Source: Paludibacter sp. (GTDB lineage Bacteria; Bacteroidota; Bacteroidia; Bacteroidales; Paludibacteraceae). From it: a stretch of DNA of 64,000 nt. The notes under the pieces were generated by a model. The model was not told the DNA's origin and searched no databases. It saw only the letters and a list, made by a program, of their open reading frames with translations. Positions 54,444 through 63,500 of this stretch are shown here, piece after piece. Location: NCBI GenBank assembly GCA_023666945.1, contig JAMPAY010000002.1:124001-188000 (forward strand), read 5' to 3'. How positions within the stretch are numbered: the stretch's first letter is position 1; each line of letters begins with the position of its first letter. Made by a program: the position numbers and the translations under genes.

Positions 54444-55133
54444 TTACCAATCTTTTTCAACGCGTTTACCGCCGTTGCTTTGTTGCCGTTTCGCTTTTTC
54501 TTGTGTTTCTTGTTCGTCTTGTTCAAGTGCTTGCAGTATTTGTTCAGCCGTTTCTTTGTCCATCTGTTGTTCTTGTCGGTTGTCTTGCTGATTTTCTTGC
54601 TGCTCGTTTTGCTCGTTTTGTTGTTCTTGTTCGTTTTGTTGTTGATCTTGATTTTTATCTTTATCTTGTTGTTGCTGCTGATCTTGGTTTTGTTGTTCTT
54701 GTTGGGCTTTTTGCATTTGCATGGCCTTAATCAAATTGTAGCGGGTATCGTTGTCTTTCGGGTTGTTTTTCAAAGAACGTTTATAGTCTTCTATGGCATC
54801 ACCGAATTGTTGTTGTGCATAGTGGGCGTTGCCAATATTATGATCTATACTTGCTTGTTTCTGTGGTGTGTCGGCATATTGCTCCGCTTTCTTGAATTCA
54901 TCAATCGCTTCTGCAAATTTTTCTTGCTTGAAGAGGGCATTGCCGAGGTTAAAGTGGGCTTCAAACGAGTCTTTATTTTTCTCAAGGCCACGACGATATT
55001 CCACTTCGGCTTCGGTGTACTTTTCTTTCTTGTATTCTCCGTTTCCACGTCGTACATTAGTGCTCTCACGTTGGGCAAAGAGTAGTCCGGAGCAGAGTAA
55101 AAACGATAGTATATAGAGTGTGCGCTGATTCAT
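54444..55133 (-). CDS. batC: BatC TPR protein with Gln/Glu/Asn-rich segment
   Basis: 229 residues: signal peptide, about three TPRs (NGEYKKEKYTEAEVEYRRGL; AHFNLGNALFKQEKFAEAI; DHNIGNAHYAQQQFGDAI), then a Gln/Glu/Asn/Asp-rich stretch of about 65 residues (from about 137) and a basic end. This is the BatC layout. The low-complexity DNA gives long antisense frames that are not genes. 12 bp after batB. Confidence 0.9.
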   Translation of the reverse strand: MNQRTLYILSFLLCSGLLFAQRESTNVRRGNGEYKKEKYTEAEVEYRRGLEKNKDSFEAHFNLGNALFKQEKFAEAIDEFKKAEQYADTPQKQASIDHNIGNAHYAQQQFGDAIEDYKRSLKNNPKDNDTRYNLIKAMQMQKAQQEQQNQDQQQQQDKDKNQDQQQNEQEQQNEQNEQQENQQDNRQEQQMDKETAEQILQALEQDEQETQEKAKRQQSNGGKRVEKDW

Positions 55134-55145
55134 TGTGCTATAGTT

Positions 55146-56177
55146 TTATTTCTTCCATTCTTTGAATAGGTTCACTTTGCTGAGTCGTTTGTTTTTTCTG
55201 TTGAAGATAAAGAAATCAACAACCAATAAGAACAATGCAATTAGTATAAATGATTGATATTGTTCGTTGTATTCGGTAAATACGGTTGTTTCTATTTCGC
55301 TTGTGGCAAGTGTGTCTACTTCTTTCTGAATAGCACGCATGGCTGTGTTTGTATTGTCGCAACGTACATATATTCCCCCTCCCGCTTGTGCTATTTCCTT
55401 ACACATGTCTTCGTTTAGTTTCGATACGACAACATTCCCGTTTCTGTCTTTGCGGAAATTATGAGTTCCGGGCATCGGAATGGGCGAACCTTCCGGCTTA
55501 CCTATACCGGCAACAAACACTTTTATGCCTTGTGCTTGGGCTTGTTGGGCAATATTGTTGGCATTATCTTCGTGGTCTTCACCATCGGTTATTAAGATAA
55601 TTACGCGCGAAGCCTCGCTTTCGCCACCGAATGCCCGCATGGAAGTTTGCAAGGCACTGCCCAGTGCTGTACCTTGTGTTTTTATCAAGTCCGGCGAAAT
55701 GTTCTGAAGAAACATTTTTGCGGATACATAATCGCACGTGATGGGCAATTGTATATAAGCCTCTCCGGCAAAAACAACCATACCCACTTTGTCGTCTTGC
55801 ATTTGATCGATCAATTTCGATAATACCTGTTTGGCGCGTTCCAAGCGGTTGGGCGCAACATCTTCTGCCAACATGGAGTTGCTTATGTCCAAGGCGAATA
55901 TCACTTCTATACCTTGGCGTTTGATAGTTTGCTCTTTCGTGCCGTATTGGGGGCGGGCAAGAGCAATAATGAGCAATCCTAATACTGCCATATTTAGCGC
56001 AAATTTCACAGCAGGGCGTATGCGGGAGGCATTCGGCATCAGTTCTTCCAATAATAAGGGGTCGCCAAATGCTGCCAGTTGTTTACGTTTATGGCGAGTA
56101 TGGAGAATGTAAGCGGTTGTTAGTAGAGGTATCAACAATAACAACCACAATAATTTAATATGTGCAAACTGAAACAT
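55146..56177 (-). CDS. batB: BatB, membrane-anchored von Willebrand A protein
   Basis: 343 residues: two N-terminal transmembrane segments (about 8-25 and 57-75), a VWA domain with intact MIDAS (DISNS, Asp97-Ser99-Ser101; later TDGEDH), and a C-terminal membrane helix (about 305-323). Together with BatA it forms the VWA pair of the Bat complex. 10 bp after batA. Confidence 0.95.
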   Translation of the reverse strand: MFQFAHIKLLWLLLLIPLLTTAYILHTRHKRKQLAAFGDPLLLEELMPNASRIRPAVKFALNMAVLGLLIIALARPQYGTKEQTIKRQGIEVIFALDISNSMLAEDVAPNRLERAKQVLSKLIDQMQDDKVGMVVFAGEAYIQLPITCDYVSAKMFLQNISPDLIKTQGTALGSALQTSMRAFGGESEASRVIILITDGEDHEDNANNIAQQAQAQGIKVFVAGIGKPEGSPIPMPGTHNFRKDRNGNVVVSKLNEDMCKEIAQAGGGIYVRCDNTNTAMRAIQKEVDTLATSEIETTVFTEYNEQYQSFILIALFLLVVDFFIFNRKNKRLSKVNLFKEWKK

Positions 56178-56187
56178 AAAAATTCTG

Positions 56188-57171
56188 TTAGTTGGTAATG
56201 GTGCGTAATATAAAATCTCTCAATAGAATCAAGAGTAACAGACAGCCGAATGCACTCCACAAAAAAGGTTGATAGTTTTCTGTTTTTTTAGAGTATTCTC
56301 TTACGCGTATCTTGGTCTTTTCCAATTGATCGATTTCTTCGTATATTTTTTTCAGTTTATTGTTGTCGGTGGCTCTAAAATAGGCTCCTCCTGTAGTCTC
56401 TGCTATTTTACGGAGTGTTGCTTCGTCAAATTCAGAGTCCATCATCATATATTGTGTGCCAATGGGTGTTTGTACCGGCACGCGGGCTTTTCCATGGCTG
56501 CCTACCCCCACGGCATAAATACGAATCCCGAACGTATGGGCTATCTCTGCTGCAGTCTGAGGGTCAATGTCACCGCGGTTGTTCGAACCATCGGTAAGCA
56601 GAATGATAACCTTCGATTTCGTCTGACTGTCTTTCATTCTGTTTACGGCATTGGCTATGCCCAAACCTATAGCGGTTCCGTCATCTATCATTCCGAATTT
56701 TACCGATTGGAATAGGTTTACCAATACGGCATGATCGGTAGTCAATGGGCATTGAGTAAAACTCTCACCGGCAAACACTACCAAACCGATGTTATCATTC
56801 GGACGATTCATTATGAAATCGCCGGCTACGTTTTTGGCAGCCTCCAATCGGTTAGGTTTGAGGTCTTCGGCTTGCATCGTGCCTGAAATATCCATCACCA
56901 TCATGATGTCAATACCCTCGGTCGATTCTTTGTGCCAACTATTGGTCAGTTGCGGGCGAGCCAAAGCAATGGTCAATAAGGTTATGGTGGCAGTCAGTAA
57001 TACAAAAGGGACGTGCAATAACCATATACGTAAGGTCTTCTTGCCACGCAACGCATGAGTGGAAGATATCTGCAGGCTGGCATCGCTTTTGCGCATTTCC
57101 CAAATATACCAAAATAGAATGGGAAGCAACACCAAAAGCAACCATAAATATGTCGGATTCTGAAAAGTCAT
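56188..57171 (-). CDS. batA: BatA, membrane-anchored von Willebrand A protein
   Basis: 327 residues: N-terminal helices (about 8-24 and 53-72), a VWA domain with MIDAS DISGT (Asp94-Ser96-Thr98) and TDGSNNRGD, and a C-terminal membrane helix. Loss of bat genes lowers oxygen tolerance in Bacteroides fragilis and related genes affect stress and virulence elsewhere. 15 bp after the preceding gene. Confidence 0.95.
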   Translation of the reverse strand: MTFQNPTYLWLLLVLLPILFWYIWEMRKSDASLQISSTHALRGKKTLRIWLLHVPFVLLTATITLLTIALARPQLTNSWHKESTEGIDIMMVMDISGTMQAEDLKPNRLEAAKNVAGDFIMNRPNDNIGLVVFAGESFTQCPLTTDHAVLVNLFQSVKFGMIDDGTAIGLGIANAVNRMKDSQTKSKVIILLTDGSNNRGDIDPQTAAEIAHTFGIRIYAVGVGSHGKARVPVQTPIGTQYMMMDSEFDEATLRKIAETTGGAYFRATDNNKLKKIYEEIDQLEKTKIRVREYSKKTENYQPFLWSAFGCLLLLILLRDFILRTITN

Positions 57172-57186
57172 GACACGTATGAGTTT

Positions 57187-58137
57187 CTACTTTAATTCGT
57201 TATCTTTTTGGATGTCTGTAGGGATGTTCTCTGCTGCTTCAGAAATGTTCTCGTCCAATGGTCGGGTGGAACGCACTAATTTGTAAGCACTTTGCAGCGA
57301 ACGTTCATTCTCATCGGGAAGGGCATTCCATTTGGCAAATTTTACTAAGTCTGCCAAACGAAGCATCTCACCTAATTGACCGAACAAATCCTTCTGCTCT
57401 GCCAGCAAAGGCTTAATCTCACGCAGAATTTCTTCCGATGTTTTTTCTTGGCTTGACACCTCAAATCGGCGGCTTATATATTCGCGTACCACATCGGTTA
57501 GTTCGGTGTGATATTCTTTCAGCCTGCCTTGCTGCCATATTTTTGCATCTTTTATCTTGTCTAATTTTTCCAACGCTACCTCATCGGCAGGGCGCAACAA
57601 TTCCGGATTTTCGGCAACGATTTCTGCTTGTTGCCTATGTTTACGCAACCATTTTACCATATAATAGATACCTACTCCTATCCCCGCCAATACCAGCACC
57701 AACAATACCCATCTGAATATACCCCACCACCAAATGGGAGCCTTATAAATGGGCTTTATGTCTGTTATGGCGTTGTCACTACTATCCATCTCAAAGGGTT
57801 GAATCACGTTCAATGCCAACGACTCCGTGTAGAATGTGTCTTCACCGTTGGCAAAAGGTAACGGAGAAATCAAAAAGAGTGAATCGCAAAACGATGTTAT
57901 GGTTAGTGTCTGATTTATACTAAGTCTGCCGTCTTTCAGCAGTGTGGTATCTTTGGTGCCTTGCGATACAATCTCAATGCCGTCAATCAAATACTCATTG
58001 TAAACAGGAAAATCGACATGTTCTGTCTTTTCGTGAGTGGCTTGTAGGTGCAATTGGGTTTGGTCGCCCACCCATAGTTCGGTTGAATCTATTTGTGCGC
58101 TTACTGCGATGCTTAATATCAGTGCAAACAAATTCAT
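57187..58137 (-). CDS. Bat-operon membrane protein of unknown function
   Basis: 316 residues: signal peptide (about 1-15), periplasmic beta-rich domain (about 20-140), one transmembrane helix (about 147-165, WVLLVLVLAGIGVGIYYMV) and a cytoplasmic helical tail (about 185-300) rich in charged residues with LTDVVREYISRRFEVSSQEKT-like pattern (shown in part: VVREYISRRFEV). This protein sits between DUF58 and batA in many Bacteroidota operons; the tail resembles DUF4381-type proteins. Its role is unknown. ATG at 58137 gives a proper signal peptide. Confidence 0.85.
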   Translation of the reverse strand: MNLFALILSIAVSAQIDSTELWVGDQTQLHLQATHEKTEHVDFPVYNEYLIDGIEIVSQGTKDTTLLKDGRLSINQTLTITSFCDSLFLISPLPFANGEDTFYTESLALNVIQPFEMDSSDNAITDIKPIYKAPIWWWGIFRWVLLVLVLAGIGVGIYYMVKWLRKHRQQAEIVAENPELLRPADEVALEKLDKIKDAKIWQQGRLKEYHTELTDVVREYISRRFEVSSQEKTSEEILREIKPLLAEQKDLFGQLGEMLRLADLVKFAKWNALPDENERSLQSAYKLVRSTRPLDENISEAAENIPTDIQKDNELK

Positions 58138-58171
58138 ATAGCACAATTTGGTTGTATATCTCTTTTTTTAA

Positions 58172-59056
58172 TTACACCCTGAATAATTTCATCAGTGCTT
58201 TTACGTAATCTTCATCAGTGCGCAGACTGATGTTGCGAGTCCCGGTTTTTGTCAGTATCTCTTGCCAACTGCTTTGCTGCCTGCGCCAATTCGTGGCATA
58301 GTCGTTGCGTACTTGTTTCTCGGAGGTATCTACCCATATGCGCTCTCCGCTTTCAGCATCTTTCAATTTTAGTAAACCTATGGCGGGTAACTCTGCATCG
58401 CGATAATCATATACCTGAATTACCGATATATCATGTTTGTTCGATGCTATCAGCAATGGTTTCTCCGTACTCTTTATGGAAACCTCTCCTCGTAATGGCA
58501 AGCATAGGTCTGAAATCAAAAATGCCGTGCAATGTCGTTTCTGAGCATTCGTAAAGTAATGAAGTGCGCATGCAATATCTGTTCCTGCAGATGTCGGCTC
58601 AAAGTCAATCAACTCTCTGATAATGTGAAGTACGTGCTTGCGACCTTTTTTCGGAGGTATATATTTCTCTATTTTGTCGGTGAAGAAAATAACGCCCACT
58701 TTGTCGTTGTTGGCTATTGTTGAGAAGGCTAATGTGGCGGCTATTTCTGCCATCATATCGCGTTTCATCTGACTTTGAGTACCGAAGTTCCTGCTGCCCG
58801 ATACGTCTACCAAGAGCATAACGGTCAGTTCTCGCTCCTCTTCAAATACCTTTATATAAGGTTTGTTAAGTTTGGCGGTAACATTCCAATCTATCGACCG
58901 AACGTCGTCACCGGGCTGATATTCACGTACCTCCGAAAACGTCATACCACGCCCCTTAAACTGGCTGTGATATTCGCCGGCAAAGATGTTGCGAGATAGA
59001 CTGCGGGTCTTTATCTCTATCTTCCGAACTTTCTTTAGCAGTTCTTCACTTGTCAT
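58172..59056 (-). CDS. DUF58-domain protein of the MoxR-Bat operon
   Basis: 294-residue cytoplasmic protein with the DUF58 core GDDVRSIDWNVTA and a degenerate VWA fold (VMLLVDVSGSRNFG). DUF58 proteins are the standard partners of MoxR ATPases. 16 bp after moxR. Confidence 0.94.
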   Translation of the reverse strand: MTSEELLKKVRKIEIKTRSLSRNIFAGEYHSQFKGRGMTFSEVREYQPGDDVRSIDWNVTAKLNKPYIKVFEEERELTVMLLVDVSGSRNFGTQSQMKRDMMAEIAATLAFSTIANNDKVGVIFFTDKIEKYIPPKKGRKHVLHIIRELIDFEPTSAGTDIACALHYFTNAQKRHCTAFLISDLCLPLRGEVSIKSTEKPLLIASNKHDISVIQVYDYRDAELPAIGLLKLKDAESGERIWVDTSEKQVRNDYATNWRRQQSSWQEILTKTGTRNISLRTDEDYVKALMKLFRV

Positions 59057-59072
59057 AACATTCTACCTGTTA

Positions 59073-60068
59073 TCAAGGTACTTCCACTCTGTTGAGGATT
59101 TCGGTAATAATATCTTCCGTACTCATGTTCTGAGCCTCGGCTTCATATGTCAGACCGATACGATGACGCAGCACATCATAGCATACGGCACGTACATCTT
59201 CGGGAACGACATAGCCGCGACGGTGAATAAAGGCGTAGGCACGAGCAGCCAAAGCCAAATTGATACTGGCACGAGGGCTGCCACCAAACTGAATCATATC
59301 TTTCAAACTCTCCAAACCATAGTTTTCCGGATAACGAGTCGCAAACACAATATCTACAATATACTTTTCGATCTTCTCATCTAAATATACTTCACGTACT
59401 ACCGAACGGGCTTTCTTGATGTCTTCGGTAGAGAGTATGGGCAATATCTGTTTTTTCTCTCCGCTGATGTTTTGGCGAATAATTTGTTGCTCCTCCTCTT
59501 TCTTTGGATATCCTATTACCACTTTTAACATGAAACGGTCGGTCTGGGCTTCCGGCAACGGATAAGTTCCTTCTTGCTCTATGGGGTTTTGAGTCGCAAG
59601 CACCAAGAACGGTTCGTCCAAACGGAACGTCTCCTCACCAATGGTTATTTGACGTTCTTGCATGGCTTCCAACAAAGCCGACTGAACTTTTGCCGGAGCA
59701 CGGTTTATCTCGTCTGCCAATACGAAATTGGCAAATATAGGACCTCGCTTTATTTTAAACTCTTCATTCTTCTGCGAATAAACTTGTGTACCGAGAACAT
59801 CGGCAGGCAATAGGTCGGGAGTAAACTGAATACGCGAAAAATCTGCCTTAATTAAATCGGAAAGTGTCTTTATGGCCAGGGTCTTTGCCAAACCGGGGAC
59901 ACCCTCCAATAAAATATGACCATCGCTCAAAAGACCGATAAGAAGACTTTCTACCAAATGTTTCTGACCAACTATCACTTGGTTCATGCCCATAGTAAGG
60001 GCATCTATAAACGAACTTTCGCGCTCAATACGCTCTTGAAGTTCTCTGATGTCAACAGGAGTACTCAT
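59073..60068 (-). CDS. MoxR-family AAA+ ATPase
   Basis: 331-residue chaperone-like ATPase. Walker A is GVPGLAKT (56-63), Walker B VLADEINRAP with Asp119/Glu120, sensor ATQNPIEQEGTYPLPEAQ and sensor 2 GGSPRASI. MoxR proteins act with VWA proteins in assembling or activating complexes. First gene of the operon; no clean TAnnTTTG promoter was found in 60069-60300 (closest is TGTCTTTGC at 60126-60134). Confidence 0.96.
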   Translation of the reverse strand: MSTPVDIRELQERIERESSFIDALTMGMNQVIVGQKHLVESLLIGLLSDGHILLEGVPGLAKTLAIKTLSDLIKADFSRIQFTPDLLPADVLGTQVYSQKNEEFKIKRGPIFANFVLADEINRAPAKVQSALLEAMQERQITIGEETFRLDEPFLVLATQNPIEQEGTYPLPEAQTDRFMLKVVIGYPKKEEEQQIIRQNISGEKKQILPILSTEDIKKARSVVREVYLDEKIEKYIVDIVFATRYPENYGLESLKDMIQFGGSPRASINLALAARAYAFIHRRGYVVPEDVRAVCYDVLRHRIGLTYEAEAQNMSTEDIITEILNRVEVP

Positions 60069-60361
60069 ACTAAAATATGATTGACTGTTTTTTTTGCTGT
60101 TAGCGGTTAATGGTTATCTGAATCGCAAAGACATGTTTGTTATGTATGCGACTATGCCGTAGTTACTGCAAAATTTGTGCCAAATACATTCGTGAGAATG
60201 TGTAACACTACTTTTTCAAATGAATTGCATTAATATGTTTTCTTAAAGATCTCATCCGAATCGTTGGTAAGATTCGAAACAGCAATGTTGTAGATATTTT
60301 GTAGAGGAGCATCTGCTCAATAAATATATGTACACGTCACTTGTTGCCCTTTGTTTGAATT

Positions 60362-60383
60362 GTGCAGACTTAATATTCTGCAC
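60362..60383. other. Short hairpin in the 60069-60555 gap
   Basis: 7-bp arms GTGCAGA/TCTGCAC with an 8-nt AT-rich loop, between the divergent moxR and large-protein genes. The rest of this gap is AT-rich without features other than the promoter at 60481-60510. Confidence 0.35.
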
Positions 60384-60480
60384 GTATATCTTAAGAATCG
60401 TATGTTTTTTGAGTGGTAAAATACCAAAACTTAGGGTGCAAACCTTAAGAAACGTCAACTTTTTCATAAGAAGAGCCATT

Positions 60481-60510
60481 TTGGGTTTGGAAAACCTGTT
60501 GTAATTTTGC
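60481..60510 (+). promoter_or_regulatory. Promoter for the large repeat protein
   Basis: TTG (60481-60483), 18 bp, TAATTTTGC (60502-60510). Spacer is shorter than the local norm of 20. Leader about 40 nt. Confidence 0.6.
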
Positions 60511-60555
60511 AGCGTGGATTTTAAGGGATGGATGAAATAATATAATTATTTGAAA

Positions 60556-63500
60556 ATGAAGAAACTTTACGTTCGCTTTATGTTGGCAGTGGCAATGTTG
60601 GGAATACTGCCTGCAACTACGAATGCCCAACAACTCCCTAACTCCGATTTCGAGGATTGGAGCGGTGCTAAATTCGATGGAAACATACAACCCGCTAATT
60701 GGAATGTATCCAACGTTACGCAATTAGGATTCAAGTTTAATTTTGCCTATCAGGAAAACGGACATACCGGCTATTGCTTGCGTGTGCAGAGTCAGGAAGT
60801 GGGGGCAGCCGGAATCACGGAGGTGTCGCCCGGATATGTCGCTTTAGGACAACCTTGGGTGTATGTTCCCTCTCTTACCAAACTCAATCAGGCCACGGCG
60901 GGAACGTATGGAGGTATTGCTTGGAATTATCGTCCCGACACCATGCAGGTGTGGATTCGGCGTACGGGTTCACATGTGCTCGATGAGGATTTTAACTTGC
61001 TTTATTATGCTTGGTCAGGAACGGCTCAAGGCTCTTCTTACAAAGGAAAGGGTGGGGGGTGTACCTCCGTTGCCAAGACCGATGAAGAAAGCGATATTCG
61101 TCAAGCACTCGATGGCAATGTTTGTACTACTACTCAGTTTGCCAAGCAAATTGCCGAGGGATGGGTACGTGACCGCAAAGAGTACAATGAGTGGACATGT
61201 ATCAATGTGCCTGTTTATTATATGAATAGTGATGTGCCTGAAAAATGCAACATCATTTTCTCTGCAAGCAACTATCCTAACTTTAGTGCCACTACAGGAT
61301 TGTATCATGGCGATGCACTCTATGTTGATGATGTTCGACTTATCTATTCTTCCACAATTCAAAGTTTGTATATTGGTAATAAACGTTGGAACGGATTCAA
61401 TCCGAATACTACGGAAGAGCAGGTCTATTCTGTGGGCAATGCAACCGAAATACCCGATATCTATGCAATGAGAGGCGAAGGAACTTTGACTAATTCTCGA
61501 GGTACTACCGCCAATTTTCCCGGACGTCGTCTTGCCGATAGCGAAATAACCATTCAAAAAGGTACAATCGATGGCGATCCTACGCTTATCACTGTCAAAG
61601 CCGAAGACGGTTCTTCCTCTACTACCTACAAAATACGTTTTGTATCCAAACCATCCGACAATGCACGATTGGCTGATATACAAGTTAATGGGGCATCGCT
61701 TAACGGATTTAATGGTTATGTTACCAACTATTCTGTAGGATTGCCCTATGGTACAAGCACTGTCCCTAAAGTAACTTTTACACCGTCGGAAGACAATCAG
61801 ACGGTTACTTGTACGCAACCTTCTTCGGTCAACGGACAAGCGGTTATAAAAGTGGTGGCACCCGATGGCGTCACCACTATGATATATACACTTACTTTCT
61901 TTGTGAAAGATTTGGATGACAACACTCTGCTGGGTATCAATGTCAACGGACATGCCGTTCAGGGGTTTAACCCCTCACAGACACTCTATCGTGTGGAATT
62001 GCCGCTCGGAACAACAGATATGCCGCAGGTGGAAGCCGTATCTGCTTATCCTACAGGTGCGCAGACTATCACCTATCTCCCTCCTGTCATGATTGATGGA
62101 GGGCAATATCAAATTGCAGTCACCACACCGGGTAATACTACTCCCAAAACCTATAAACTGAATTTCAAGATAACGGCTTCGACAAATTCTGTTTTGCAAC
62201 AGCTCAATGTTGAAGGTGGATATCTTGCAGGATTCGACCCGCAGCAAACTACCTATTACATAACTTTGCCGGTGGGAACAACGGATTTGCCGAAAATATC
62301 ATGGGTGCAGGGCGACGACTATCAAACGGTTACACTCGAAGAAGGGGGATTGGATGGTACTACGCGTATCATCGTAACAGCAGCATCGGGAGCACAAACT
62401 ATTTATAAAATAGTGTTCTCTACCGAAAAGTCAGATGTCGATTGGCTGAACAATATCTATGTTGGAGGGGTGGCATTGGAAGGATACTCCCCGGATAAGA
62501 ATATCTACGATTATGAGTTGCCTTTGGGAACAACCGTGTTGCCGGAAATAACCTACGACCAAGGCGACGAATATCAGACAGTGACCATTCTCACCAATGG
62601 AGTGGATGGCGTAACACGTATCACGGTTACGGCTGACAATGGTACAACCAACCTCTATCAGATTCGTTTCTCTGTACTTAAGGCTACCGATGCAACCTTG
62701 CGCATGATATATCTCGATGGGACGGAATTGGATAATTTCAATCCTGCGCAATTGGAATATACAATCTATTTGCCACAAGGTACTACGCAACTGCCGGTTG
62801 TTACATGGCTTACCAACGACCAATGGCAAACCGTTACCTATCGTGAGGCTGTAGGCTTGACCGGAGATGCGCGTATTACTGTCCGACCGCAGGAAGGAAG
62901 TGCGCAAACCTATATATTGCATTTCTCTGTTGCAACATCGGCAAATACCGATTTGCAAATGATTTATTTGGCAGATGTGCCCTTGGATAATTTCCAACCG
63001 GAACAAACCGAATATACCATACTGCTTCCCATGGGAGTAAGTGTCATTCCTGCTATTACATGGCAAACAACCGAAGCAACGCAAAAGGTGATGGCGCTAA
63101 CCGATGGTGATGTCTGCACGGTGCGAGTGACTGCCGAAAACGGAGATACGAAAACCTATACGCTCACTTTCATTATTCAAAAGTCGGAAAATGCTTTACT
63201 GAAAATGATTTATCTCGACGGAACTCCGTTGGAAGGATTCGAGAGCGATAAATTGTCCGGCTATGTGGTAACATTGCTCGGAGATAAATGCCCCTTGATT
63301 ACGGTCGATAAAGAGGCTACCCAACAAGTTACCGTTATGGCTCCCGCTGCAGAGGGAACGGCAGTGGTTGAGGTGCGTCCCGAAACAGGAGCGGAAAACC
63401 GTTATATCATAGAGTTCCGCAAACAGGCTACTGCCGATGTCTTGCTTCAAGATATTTTGTTAGACGGAATCTCTCTAACGGGATTCGATGCCTATACCAC

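Noticed and set aside
54480..55085. Leu/Val-rich plus-strand frame opposite batC
   Set aside because: Arises from CAA/GAA-rich low-complexity coding sequence of batC read backwards; no promoter or start context.
61015..61953. Minus-strand frames opposite the large repeat protein (also 62431-63084)
   Set aside because: The plus frame has a signal peptide and a regular repeat pattern through to the window edge; the minus frames have neither.
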